From contig JAAWWF010000003.1 of NCBI GenBank assembly GCA_021404565.1, positions 1 to 64,000 of the forward strand: 64,000 bases of DNA, in the 5' to 3' direction. The number at the start of each line of letters is the position of its first letter. Position 1 is the stretch's first letter. The stretch comes from Roseivirga sp. (GTDB lineage Bacteria; Bacteroidota; Bacteroidia; Cytophagales; Cyclobacteriaceae). Below, in pieces: positions 8,557 to 15,943 of the stretch. The translations under genes and the position numbers were made by a program. The notes beneath the pieces are model-generated. The model saw only the letters and a list, made by a program, of their open reading frames with translations. It did no database searches and was not told the DNA's origin.

Positions 8557-11500
8557 ATGATCAGAGTAGGTAAGGGCGGGATTAAGCTCGGAGTCGCTTT
8601 TCTCTTATTTATAATTTCTTTTTCACTTACTGCCCAGGCACATAGGGTTCAGTTTGGAAAAAACCGGATTCAGTACAAATACTTTGATTGGCAATACTAC
8701 CACTCTGACAACTTTGAGGTTTACTTTTACGATGGAGGGGAAGATCTGGCCAAAAGATCTATTGAATACCTTGAAAGTGAGTTTAGCAGGATTACCGAAA
8801 CTATAGGTTACCCACCTTATTCAAAAACCCGTGTATTTCTATACAATTCTATAGGAGATAAGCAGCAAAGTAATGTAGGTGTAAAGGGCAAAGACTTTAC
8901 AGTAGGTGGACAGACTAACTTTGTGAAATCACAAGTTGAAATTGCTTATTCCGGAGATTATTCCTCGTTTAGAAAGAAGCTCATATTCGGGGTAACCGAT
9001 ATGCTCGTTCAGGAAATGCTTTTTGGAGGAAATATTGCTGAAATGTTTCAGACTACATTTTCTACGCCTATCCCCAGGTGGTTTACCTCAGGTATCTCGT
9101 CTTATGTGGCCTATGGCTGGGATAAGGAATCAGATGATTTGGTAAGGGAATATACTTACAACAATCTGACTGACAGATTTGTGAAACTGAGCCCTGAGGC
9201 TAATGTGTTGATAGGCCAGTCGATATGGAATTTTGTAGCTCAGCGCTATGGTCAGCGAAGTATCTCTAACATTCTGAATCTTGCCAGGATTATCCGCAAT
9301 GAAGAAAACAGTATTGCCAGAACTCTCGGTTTGCCTTTTGAGAGGTTTATGGGGGAGTGGAGAACGTTTTATAATAATCAGCAGGTAACGCTGCTGGAGA
9401 CTTATGATGTTCCGGCTGTTGAGAATATTGTTTCTGGTAAAAATAGTCGTGGTGCCAGCTATACAAGCCTCAAGTTCAGTCCGGATGGAAATCTGTTGGC
9501 ATATGCCGCCATGGAGAAGGGCAAGTACCAGGTTTTTGTAAAGAACTTGTCGAGTAATAAAGAGATACTCCTATATAAAGGAGGAAACAGGTTATTGAAC
9601 CAGGAGGTAGACACTAAGCTACCATTGATCAGTTGGGTTGATGAAACCACACTGGGCATTGTGACTAATGAGCAAGGGAGGAATGTACTTACCATTAAAC
9701 GCGTAGGGGCAAAAGGCAAGCAGACTGTTGCTATTCCCCGACTTAGCAGAATCCAGAGCTTTGATTTTAATTCTACAGGGCGTTTGGCCGTCATGACGGG
9801 AGACCTGAATGGCCGGAGCGATGCCTTTCTTTTTAATATAAACAGGGGACAAATCAGGCGCATTACAAGTGATAATTTTGATGTTAAGGACGCCAGTTTT
9901 ATTCCAGACGCAAATGCAGTGCTGTTCAGCTCAAACCGTAGTGAGGAGAAAATACTGACTCAGGGTCCTACCAGATTGGAAGATTCTGAGATTCATAAGT
10001 TTAATGTTTTTAGCTACGATCTTGATTTGCTGGATTCGGTATTTGACAAACTCACTAATGCACTGGCGATGGATGTAAAGCCTGTGGCTCAGGATGTAGA
10101 AAATATATACTACCTGAGTGATCAGCAAGGTATTAATAACCTCTACAGGCATTCCCGTTCTGATTCATTAAGTGTTCAGGCTTCCAACTTCCTTTATGGA
10201 ATAAAACAATTTGATATTGACTTCACCAATAGCAGGATTGCTTTTGTTTCAACAGCCAATTCAAAGGATGCCATTTTCATAGAAACCCTGGATGTGAACA
10301 GAAGTCTCTTTACTCCGGTTACACCCAGAAGAGCTCAGGAGACTACTAAAATTCTTGCTGAACTTAGACGTAAGCGACTTGCGGAAGCGAAAGAAAACGA
10401 TACAACCACTGTGGAAAGTGGAGTAGAGGGAGTGATTGATGAAGCACCAGAAAGAAAAGAGGAACTGAAGGAAGGAACTATCAATACCGAGAGTTACCAG
10501 TTTGAGGGGCGCTCCAAGGTAGACACGAGGAACTATAAATTTGAAAAAGGAGCTGCCACGGATGCCAGACCAACTCAGGGTAAATCTTTCCTGAGTATTT
10601 ATCAGAATACCACTACGGAAAATCAGATCAAAGGTCCGGTACCTTATGAGACAAGATTTCAGACTGATAACCTGGTAACCACCTTTGTGATAGACGAGCT
10701 ACGGTCTTTTTCACAATTGATGGAGATTCAAATGAATGATTTTCTGGAGAACCATCGGTTTTACGGAGGCCTTTTAATCCCTTATAACTTTAACAGTGGT
10801 TATGATGTATTTGGGGAGTACCATTATTTAAAAAACAGAATTGACTTCAGCGCCAGGTATTCGAGAAAGTCCATACAGCGAGAAGATAATTTCTTCAGGC
10901 AACGGTATAATCTCAATAGATTTGAGATTGGAGCGGCTATCCCCTATTCTCCACATATCAGATTTGAGATAGCTCCTTTCTATTCACAAGCAAAGTATCT
11001 CGATTTAGACCCGAGATTATTGCTCAGTCCACCACCTCAAATTGTACCCGAAACTACCTCTAACTATGCCGGGGTTACAGCTTCGGTGGTATTTGATAAT
11101 AGTGTAGTAATTGGTACTAATGTCCACGAGGGGACAAGAGGGAAGGTGACTTTTGAGACACACAGAAAACTGAATGATCAGGCGGTAAGCTTTAACAATA
11201 TCGAGGCTGATATCAGACATTACCAAAGACTCAGCAGAGGTGTTTATGCGGCTGCTCGGTTGTTTTATGGATCTTACTTTGGTGATGCTCCCAAAAAATA
11301 TGTGCTGGGCGGGGTAGATAACTGGGCTTTCAACAAAACACAGTCTAGTGGGGACGATAATGATCCTTTCATTTTTCAGACACTGACAGACAATAGTGAT
11401 CTTTTGTTTCACCAGTTTACCAACCTGAGAGGGTATGATTACAATACTTTTAACGGTAGAAATGTGCTAACATTTTCAGCTGAACTCAGGTTGCCTATTG

Positions 11501-11823
11501 CTCAGATGTTGAACAACAAGGAATTAAGATCGAACTTTTTACGTAACCTGCAGCTGATAGGTTTTTATGACATAGGGTCGGCATGGGACGATTTGTCTCC
11601 CTTTAAAAACCAAAACAACCTTAATATTGAGGTGATTGAACAAGAAGGGTCTCCCTTTTCTGCAGTGATTAACAACTTCAATAATCCCTGGCTTCAAAGC
11701 ACGGGAGTAGGAGTCCGTACGATGCTTTTCGGCTTCTTCTCCAGACTTGACTTTTCCTGGCCTATCAGAAATTTTGAGATTCAAAGCCCCAGGCTCCAGG
11801 TATCTTTCGGTTACGATTTTTAG
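8557..11823 (+). CDS. TolB-like protein: degenerate MA-like peptidase domain, beta-propeller and outer-membrane barrel
   Basis: A 1088-residue exported protein. The signal peptide ends FSLTAQA. Residues to about 270 resemble the gluzincin MA-like domain (opening HRVQFGKNRIQYKYFDW, later PIPRWFTSGISSYVAYGW), but the HExxH zinc motif is absent. Residues about 290-600 carry WD40/PD40-like propeller blades (LKFSPDGNLLAYA; ASFIPDANAVLFSSN). The C-terminal third is strand-rich and ends like an Omp85/surface-antigen barrel (LIGFYDIGSAWDDLSPF; terminal LQVSFGYDF). Such proteins are often labelled translocation protein TolB in Bacteroidota, but function is unknown. A TTG at 8530 overlaps the previous gene; ATG 8557 gives the proper signal peptide. 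Confidence 0.75.
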   Translation: MIRVGKGGIKLGVAFLLFIISFSLTAQAHRVQFGKNRIQYKYFDWQYYHSDNFEVYFYDGGEDLAKRSIEYLESEFSRITETIGYPPYSKTRVFLYNSIGDKQQSNVGVKGKDFTVGGQTNFVKSQVEIAYSGDYSSFRKKLIFGVTDMLVQEMLFGGNIAEMFQTTFSTPIPRWFTSGISSYVAYGWDKESDDLVREYTYNNLTDRFVKLSPEANVLIGQSIWNFVAQRYGQRSISNILNLARIIRNEENSIARTLGLPFERFMGEWRTFYNNQQVTLLETYDVPAVENIVSGKNSRGASYTSLKFSPDGNLLAYAAMEKGKYQVFVKNLSSNKEILLYKGGNRLLNQEVDTKLPLISWVDETTLGIVTNEQGRNVLTIKRVGAKGKQTVAIPRLSRIQSFDFNSTGRLAVMTGDLNGRSDAFLFNINRGQIRRITSDNFDVKDASFIPDANAVLFSSNRSEEKILTQGPTRLEDSEIHKFNVFSYDLDLLDSVFDKLTNALAMDVKPVAQDVENIYYLSDQQGINNLYRHSRSDSLSVQASNFLYGIKQFDIDFTNSRIAFVSTANSKDAIFIETLDVNRSLFTPVTPRRAQETTKILAELRRKRLAEAKENDTTTVESGVEGVIDEAPERKEELKEGTINTESYQFEGRSKVDTRNYKFEKGAATDARPTQGKSFLSIYQNTTTENQIKGPVPYETRFQTDNLVTTFVIDELRSFSQLMEIQMNDFLENHRFYGGLLIPYNFNSGYDVFGEYHYLKNRIDFSARYSRKSIQREDNFFRQRYNLNRFEIGAAIPYSPHIRFEIAPFYSQAKYLDLDPRLLLSPPPQIVPETTSNYAGVTASVVFDNSVVIGTNVHEGTRGKVTFETHRKLNDQAVSFNNIEADIRHYQRLSRGVYAAARLFYGSYFGDAPKKYVLGGVDNWAFNKTQSSGDDNDPFIFQTLTDNSDLLFHQFTNLRGYDYNTFNGRNVLTFSAELRLPIAQMLNNKELRSNFLRNLQLIGFYDIGSAWDDLSPFKNQNNLNIEVIEQEGSPFSAVINNFNNPWLQSTGVGVRTMLFGFFSRLDFSWPIRNFEIQSPRLQVSFGYDF

Positions 11824-11852
11824 GGGCGATTTTTTTAGCTGCTGAATAGCCC

Positions 11853-11860
11853 TATTTTTG
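11853..11860 (+). promoter_or_regulatory. Candidate -7 element for yicC
   Basis: TATTTTTG fits TAnnTTTG exactly and lies 23 nt before the ATG at 11884. No clear TTG lies at -33; the corresponding position is a T-run. Confidence 0.4.
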
Positions 11861-11883
11861 TGCCTCACAGTTAAATAAACAGC

Positions 11884-12765
11884 ATGCTCAAATCAATGAC
11901 GGGCTTTGGCCAGGGTCAAGGCCAAAAAGACGGACTTCATATCAATGTAGAAATACGCTCTCTTAACTCGAAGTTTTTAGATGCCAATATGAAGCTGCCG
12001 AAGCAGCTACAGGATAAGGAACTGGAGATTCGTAACACTCTCAATGCGAAATTGGTAAGAGGAAAGATAAGCCTGATGATTGAAGTGACAAATCAGGAAT
12101 CTGTAGATGACCGGCTTGTTGTAAACCGTCCTTTATTCAAGGCTTATTTTGAAGATTTTGTAGGCATAGCCGATGAGGTGGGAGCGGAGAAGAAGGATCT
12201 TTTCAGACTGGCACTTCACAGTCCTGATGTACTACTGGGTTCGGAAAAAACCGAAGAGATGCTGACCAGGGAATGGAATGCTGTTTCGGAGTTTTTGGAC
12301 GAAGCTATAGCACAGTGTAATAAGTTCAGAACAAGTGAAGGCGCCACTCTTGAGAAAGAGCTTAATTTGTACATAAGTAGCATTGGTAACTATTTGGAGC
12401 AAATCAAGGGTATGGATGATGATCGGGTCAAAGTGATTCGAGATAGGATTCACGGGCACCAGAATGAAATACTGGAATCAGATGAGTTTGATAAGAATCG
12501 CTTTGAGCAGGAAATGATCTATTACATAGAGAAGCTGGATATAAGTGAAGAACTAGTGAGACTGAAAACTCATCTGGATTACTTTTTAGAAGTAATGAAT
12601 GAAGACAAAGCGAACGGTAAAAAGCTGGGGTTTATTTCTCAGGAAATTGGTCGGGAAATTAATACGATAGGTTCCAAAGCAAATTATGCACCTGTACAGA
12701 AGTGTGTGGTTTGTATGAAAGACGAACTGGAAAAGATTAAGGAGCAACTGCTGAATATTATCTGA
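11884..12765 (+). CDS. yicC: YicC family endoribonuclease
   Basis: The 293-residue protein starts with the family hallmark MLKSMTGFGQ and contains VEIRSLNSKFLD; the C-terminal DUF1732 part includes SQEIGREINTIGSKAN. YicC proteins are conserved stress-related endoribonucleases in the cytoplasm (in E. coli linked to small-RNA turnover). Length matches the family. It has its own upstream -7 box and is followed 24 bp downstream by a strong hairpin, so it is probably a single-gene unit rather than part of the TolB-like operon. Confidence 0.93.
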   Translation: MLKSMTGFGQGQGQKDGLHINVEIRSLNSKFLDANMKLPKQLQDKELEIRNTLNAKLVRGKISLMIEVTNQESVDDRLVVNRPLFKAYFEDFVGIADEVGAEKKDLFRLALHSPDVLLGSEKTEEMLTREWNAVSEFLDEAIAQCNKFRTSEGATLEKELNLYISSIGNYLEQIKGMDDDRVKVIRDRIHGHQNEILESDEFDKNRFEQEMIYYIEKLDISEELVRLKTHLDYFLEVMNEDKANGKKLGFISQEIGREINTIGSKANYAPVQKCVVCMKDELEKIKEQLLNII

Positions 12766-12789
12766 TACTCTTTGGGGAGAAGCGCTGAA

Positions 12790-12832
12790 AATTCAATAAA
12801 AAGGACTCGCGAAGAGTCCTTTTTATTGAATT
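12790..12832. terminator. Bidirectional terminator between yicC and the tonB cluster
   Basis: A perfect 19-bp inverted repeat (arms 12790-12808 and 12814-12832, loop GCGAA) with AGGACTC/GAGTCCT at the core and A-runs and T-runs flanking on both strands. It can act for the plus-strand yicC and for the minus-strand TonB-like gene ending at 12936. Confidence 0.9.
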
Positions 12833-12935
12833 ACACTTGATCTGTTGCAGGCAGTGATGGTCTCTGGCAGAGAATTGAGAGGTCACCAAAGTACAGCATG
12901 AAAAGTGTGCCTAACCAGTTTTAAGGAGTTGATGC

Positions 12936-13604
12936 TCATTTAAGTTTGAAGTGAATAAAAATGGACATTGGTGATTTAACGGGTACTCCTCTTTGAAGAC
13001 CGGGATTCCAGCGTGGTGAACTTTTAAGTACACGGATGGCTTCTTCATCGCAACCGCCACCTATACCCCGTGCGACTTTAATATCCGAGATATTACCCTG
13101 GGTGTCAACATAGAAACTCAGGTGTACCTTACCTTCTATATGGTTTCTCTGGGCGAATCGTGGATATCGGGTATTCTTACTTAAAAACTGTTGCCACTCT
13201 TGTAGTCCCCCCGGGAAGGCAGCTGGATGTTCAACCACCATAAAGTCGTTGTTCTCAGGTTGCTCTTCGGGCATTTCTATGATGGGAATTGATTCGATCT
13301 CGTCTATGATCGGTTCAAAAGTAAATTCCGGCTCCTCGTAATCTACGTCCACGTCATCCGGGATGGTTATGATTTCAGGGAAGTTTAGAGGAGGTGGTTT
13401 GGGAGGTAAGAACTCGGTTGGTGGAATGATCTCCACCCCGGGGAATGTACTATTGACTAATACTGGAGGCAGCTGATGATGAACTGGCTGGCTCTTCAAT
13501 TCAAAGGCAGCCAGAACCAGTGCCATGCTTATGCAAAGCCCCAGACTAAGGAAAAGAGAGCGCATAGGGGCTACTTCTTTATTCGGGTTTTTCTTGGATT
13601 CCAT
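12936..13604 (-). CDS. TonB family energy transducer, copy 1
   Basis: A 222-residue TonB-like protein: cytoplasmic start, one membrane helix (about residues 15-35, LFLSLGLCISMALVLAAFEL), a Pro- and Glu-rich periplasmic linker (PPTEFLPPKPPPLNFP) and a C-terminal TonB domain with YPRFAQRNHIEGKVHLSF and GIGGGCDEEAIRVL. TonB couples the proton-motive force to outer-membrane receptors. It is the most diverged of three tandem paralogs, with a shorter acidic linker. The 19 nt preceding its start region are identical to those before the DUF4837 lipoprotein gene. No ExbB/ExbD genes are nearby. Confidence 0.9.
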   Translation of the reverse strand: MESKKNPNKEVAPMRSLFLSLGLCISMALVLAAFELKSQPVHHQLPPVLVNSTFPGVEIIPPTEFLPPKPPPLNFPEIITIPDDVDVDYEEPEFTFEPIIDEIESIPIIEMPEEQPENNDFMVVEHPAAFPGGLQEWQQFLSKNTRYPRFAQRNHIEGKVHLSFYVDTQGNISDIKVARGIGGGCDEEAIRVLKSSPRWNPGLQRGVPVKSPMSIFIHFKLK

Positions 13605-13605
13605 A

Positions 13606-13624
13606 TTGACTAATTATTTAGTTA
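13606..13624 (-). repeat. 19-nt leader motif shared with the DUF4837 gene
   Basis: The minus strand reads TAACTAAATAATTAGTCAA one base before the ATG of TonB copy 1. The identical 19-mer is found at 24923-24941 just before the DUF4837 start. Its role is unknown; it could be a shared leader or operator. Confidence 0.6.
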
Positions 13625-13642
13625 TAAGGATTAAATAAAAAA

Positions 13643-14317
13643 CTACCTGAGCTGAAATTTGATTTGAATTGCCATTCTTGATTTTACTGCATTGCCACGC
13701 TGTTTGCCAGGGTTCCATTTTGGTGATTGAGAAAGCACTCTGATGGCTTCTTCATCGCAACCGCCACCAATACCTCTGGTGACCTGAATATCCGAGATCA
13801 CACCATTCTTGTCTACAACAAAAGACAGGTTGACTTTGCCTTCAATACCCATTCTGGCAGCAGATCTTGGGTATTTGAAGTTCTTGTTAAGGAATTTACC
13901 CCATGCTTTTGCTCCACCTGGAAAGGAAGCCTGTTCTTCGACATACACAAATATTTCTTCAGCCTTTTCTTCAGGCATCTCGTCTTCAATAATAAGGTCT
14001 TCAATGATTTGCTCTTCTGTGATGTCCACATCGATAACAACATCTATTTCTTCAAGAATCTCTTCATCATCAGGTATTTCTATCAGCTTTGGTTGCTGTA
14101 CTACCGGAGGTTTCTTGGGAGGGTGAATAGTAGGGGGGACTTCTACTAATTCATCAAAGTCTTCAACGACTGATCCCAAGTTCATAAGATCTCCGACATC
14201 ATAGGTTTTCCATTCAAATGCTGTGAGGGTGGCCCCAAGGCTAACGGCCAGGCCTATAACCAGAAAGAGCCCTCGCTTTTGGCCTAAATCGGCCGGTATA
14301 GTTTTCTTGATTTCCAT
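13643..14317 (-). CDS. TonB family energy transducer, copy 2
   Basis: A 224-residue paralog of its two neighbours. It has a membrane helix (LVIGLAVSLGATLTAFEW), a short proline patch (PPTIHPPKKPPV), a strongly acidic linker rich in Glu, Asp and Ile (about residues 75-120) and a C-terminal TonB domain (YPRSAARMGIEGKVNLSF; GIGGGCDEEAIRVL; SPKWNPGKQRG). The acidic linker is unlike the Pro-Lys linker of enterobacterial TonB. It lies 38 bp upstream of copy 1 and is separated from copy 3 by a terminator hairpin, so it is probably transcribed from its own promoter in the 87-bp gap. Confidence 0.9.
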   Translation of the reverse strand: MEIKKTIPADLGQKRGLFLVIGLAVSLGATLTAFEWKTYDVGDLMNLGSVVEDFDELVEVPPTIHPPKKPPVVQQPKLIEIPDDEEILEEIDVVIDVDITEEQIIEDLIIEDEMPEEKAEEIFVYVEEQASFPGGAKAWGKFLNKNFKYPRSAARMGIEGKVNLSFVVDKNGVISDIQVTRGIGGGCDEEAIRVLSQSPKWNPGKQRGNAVKSRMAIQIKFQLR

Positions 14318-14369
14318 ATCGATTAAGTTTATAGTTATTAAACTAAGAATTTAGTTATTTAGTTCAAAA

Positions 14370-14395
14370 AATAAGCACAGCTCAGCGTGCTTATT
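14370..14395 (-). terminator. Rho-independent terminator after TonB copy 3
   Basis: Arms AATAAGCAC and GTGCTTATT (14370-14378 and 14387-14395) enclose an 8-nt loop. On the minus strand the hairpin is followed by a T-run, about 10 bp past the stop of TonB copy 3. It separates copy 3 from copy 2. Confidence 0.75.
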
Positions 14396-14404
14396 CTTTA
14401 TGTC

Positions 14405-15079
14405 TTATTTCAATTTGAATACAATCTGAATCTGCATTCTTGATTTTACAGCTCTACCTCTTTGCTTACCAGGGCTCCATTTTGGAGAATTGGAAAGCAC
14501 TCTCTTGGCTTCCTCATCACAGCCTCCACCGATGCCTCTGATCACCTGTATATCGGAGATAGATCCACCTTGGTCTACTATGAAAGAAAGGAACACTTTG
14601 CCTTCAATACCCATACGAGTAGCTTGTCTTGGGTACTTGAGGTTCTTCCTCAGAAACTTCACCCAGGCAGCATTACCTCCAGGGAAAGCAGCCTGCTCTT
14701 CCACAACAAGGAAGACCTGATCGGCAACTTCTTCTTCCGGCTCCTCTTCGAAGACGATTTCTTCTACTTCAGTCTCTTCAGTGATCTCCACATCAAGGTC
14801 GATTTCGATTTCTTCTTCGATTTCTTCCTCATCGGGAATCTCAATGATTTGAGGTTGCTGAATTTTTGGCGGCGGTGGTGGCGGTTGCTCGGTAGGGGGG
14901 ATTTCTGTCAATTCTTCGAAATCATCGGCCACCATTCCCAAGTCCATTAACTCACCTTCATCGTACTTTTTGTACTCAAAGGCTGCGAGAGTGATGCCCA
15001 AACTAACGAGCAGGCCAATGGCCAAAAAGAGCGATGCTCTTTTGTTCACGTCAGCTTCCGGGGTCTTCTTGGCTTCCAT
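14405..15079 (-). CDS. TonB family energy transducer, copy 3
   Basis: A 224-residue TonB-like protein closest to copy 2. A membrane helix (LFLAIGLLVSLGITLAAFEY) is followed by PPTEQPPPPPPKIQQP, a run of Glu/Asp alternating with Ile/Val (about residues 75-120) and the TonB C-terminal domain (YPRQATRMGIEGKVFLSF; GIGGGCDEEAKRVL; SPKWSPGKQRG). It starts 33 bp after the VanZ gene and is closed by its own terminator, so it can belong to the gcvH-vanZ unit. The domain assignment is safe; which receptors it serves is unknown. Confidence 0.9.
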   Translation of the reverse strand: MEAKKTPEADVNKRASLFLAIGLLVSLGITLAAFEYKKYDEGELMDLGMVADDFEELTEIPPTEQPPPPPPKIQQPQIIEIPDEEEIEEEIEIDLDVEITEETEVEEIVFEEEPEEEVADQVFLVVEEQAAFPGGNAAWVKFLRKNLKYPRQATRMGIEGKVFLSFIVDQGGSISDIQVIRGIGGGCDEEAKRVLSNSPKWSPGKQRGRAVKSRMQIQIVFKLK

Positions 15080-15112
15080 ATGTTTTTGTTAGTTAGATTT
15101 AAAACTATAAAA

Positions 15113-15517
15113 TTAGTTTACTAATCGCAAGCTTAATTTTCTAAATGTAATAAAAACTATCGTACCAACGATAGCTCCAATTGTATTTGCGGCAAAATCG
15201 TACAAATCGGTCATCCGACCCGGCACGAATTGTTGCGAATATTCCAGAACGGAACCATAAACTATGCTTATAGTTAACGCCCATGTGATACTTTTTGTTT
15301 TAAGCTTTGTGGAGTGTCTCTGTCTGTTAAACGACCAGAGGATCAGAAAGGTGAAGATCAAAAACACTCCCAAGTGTCCCAGCTTATCATAGGACAACAT
15401 TTTTGACGCTGGAAGACTGTCTGAAGGAAGCAGCATTAACACTGCCAGTACTATCGCCCAGACTATCCAGGGTATGTGGTATTTATAGGGGTATTTCCCA
15501 GGCGTCTTATTAGCCAC
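15113..15517 (-). CDS. VanZ family membrane protein
   Basis: A 134-residue protein with four predicted membrane helices (for example [16 protein letters not shown] and [14 protein letters not shown]) and the VanZ-type features DKLGHLGVF and [28 protein letters not shown]. The biochemical role of VanZ-like proteins outside glycopeptide resistance is unclear; nothing here points to resistance. The start is GTG at 15517, which overlaps the end of gcvH by 8 bp, implying translational coupling. TonB copy 3 follows. Confidence 0.87.
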   Translation of the reverse strand: MANKTPGKYPYKYHIPWIVWAIVLAVLMLLPSDSLPASKMLSYDKLGHLGVFLIFTFLILWSFNRQRHSTKLKTKSITWALTISIVYGSVLEYSQQFVPGRMTDLYDFAANTIGAIVGTIVFITFRKLSLRLVN

Positions 15518-15890
15518 CTACGAGTTCTGCGTATTGAGCTGCGGTTAACAATTCGTCTACTTGCGAAGTATCACTCATGTTGATTTTGATCATCCAACCT
15601 TCACCATAAGGGTCGGCATTTACTTTTTCGGGCTCAGCTTCCAGACTATCGTTGAACTGTGCTATTTCACCCGAAAGAGGCATGAACAAATCGGAGACTG
15701 TTTTTACGGCCTCTACCGTACCAAACACCTCTTCAGCATCAAGACTTTCGCCTTCTGTTTCAATTTCTACATAAACAATATCACCCAACTCGCCCTGAGC
15801 GAAGTCAGTAATGCCAACAGTGGCAGTGTCACCATCAATAGAGATCCATTCGTGATCTTTGGTGTACTTAAGGTTATCTGGTATGTTCAT
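15510..15890 (-). CDS. gcvH: Glycine cleavage system H protein
   Basis: GcvH carries the lipoyl arm that moves the aminomethyl group between the P, T and L proteins of the glycine cleavage complex. The 126-residue sequence includes [26 protein letters not shown] and the lipoylation site [12 protein letters not shown] with Lys63. Full length. No gcvP or gcvT lies nearby. It begins 53 bp after sprA ends and has its own -7 box, so its transcription need not depend on sprA. The same genome fragment also encodes the threonine-to-glycine route (46.9-49.4 kb). Confidence 0.96.
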   Translation of the reverse strand: MNIPDNLKYTKDHEWISIDGDTATVGITDFAQGELGDIVYVEIETEGESLDAEEVFGTVEAVKTVSDLFMPLSGEIAQFNDSLEAEPEKVNADPYGEGWMIKINMSDTSQVDELLTAAQYAELVGG

Positions 15891-15909
15891 AGGTTTTAAT
15901 TCAGAGAGT

Positions 15910-15917
15910 CAAAAATA
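15910..15917 (-). promoter_or_regulatory. Candidate -7 element for gcvH
   Basis: TATTTTTG on the minus strand matches TAnnTTTG and lies 19 nt before the ATG of gcvH, within the 53-bp gap after sprA. No TTG at -33 was found. Confidence 0.4.
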
Positions 15918-15943
15918 CACGGATTCAGGAAAAATGCGTGAAT

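Noticed and set aside
15113-15517. Antibiotic resistance gene because of the VanZ name
   Set aside because: No vanH, vanA or vanX genes are near; VanZ-like membrane proteins are widespread and the context is housekeeping.
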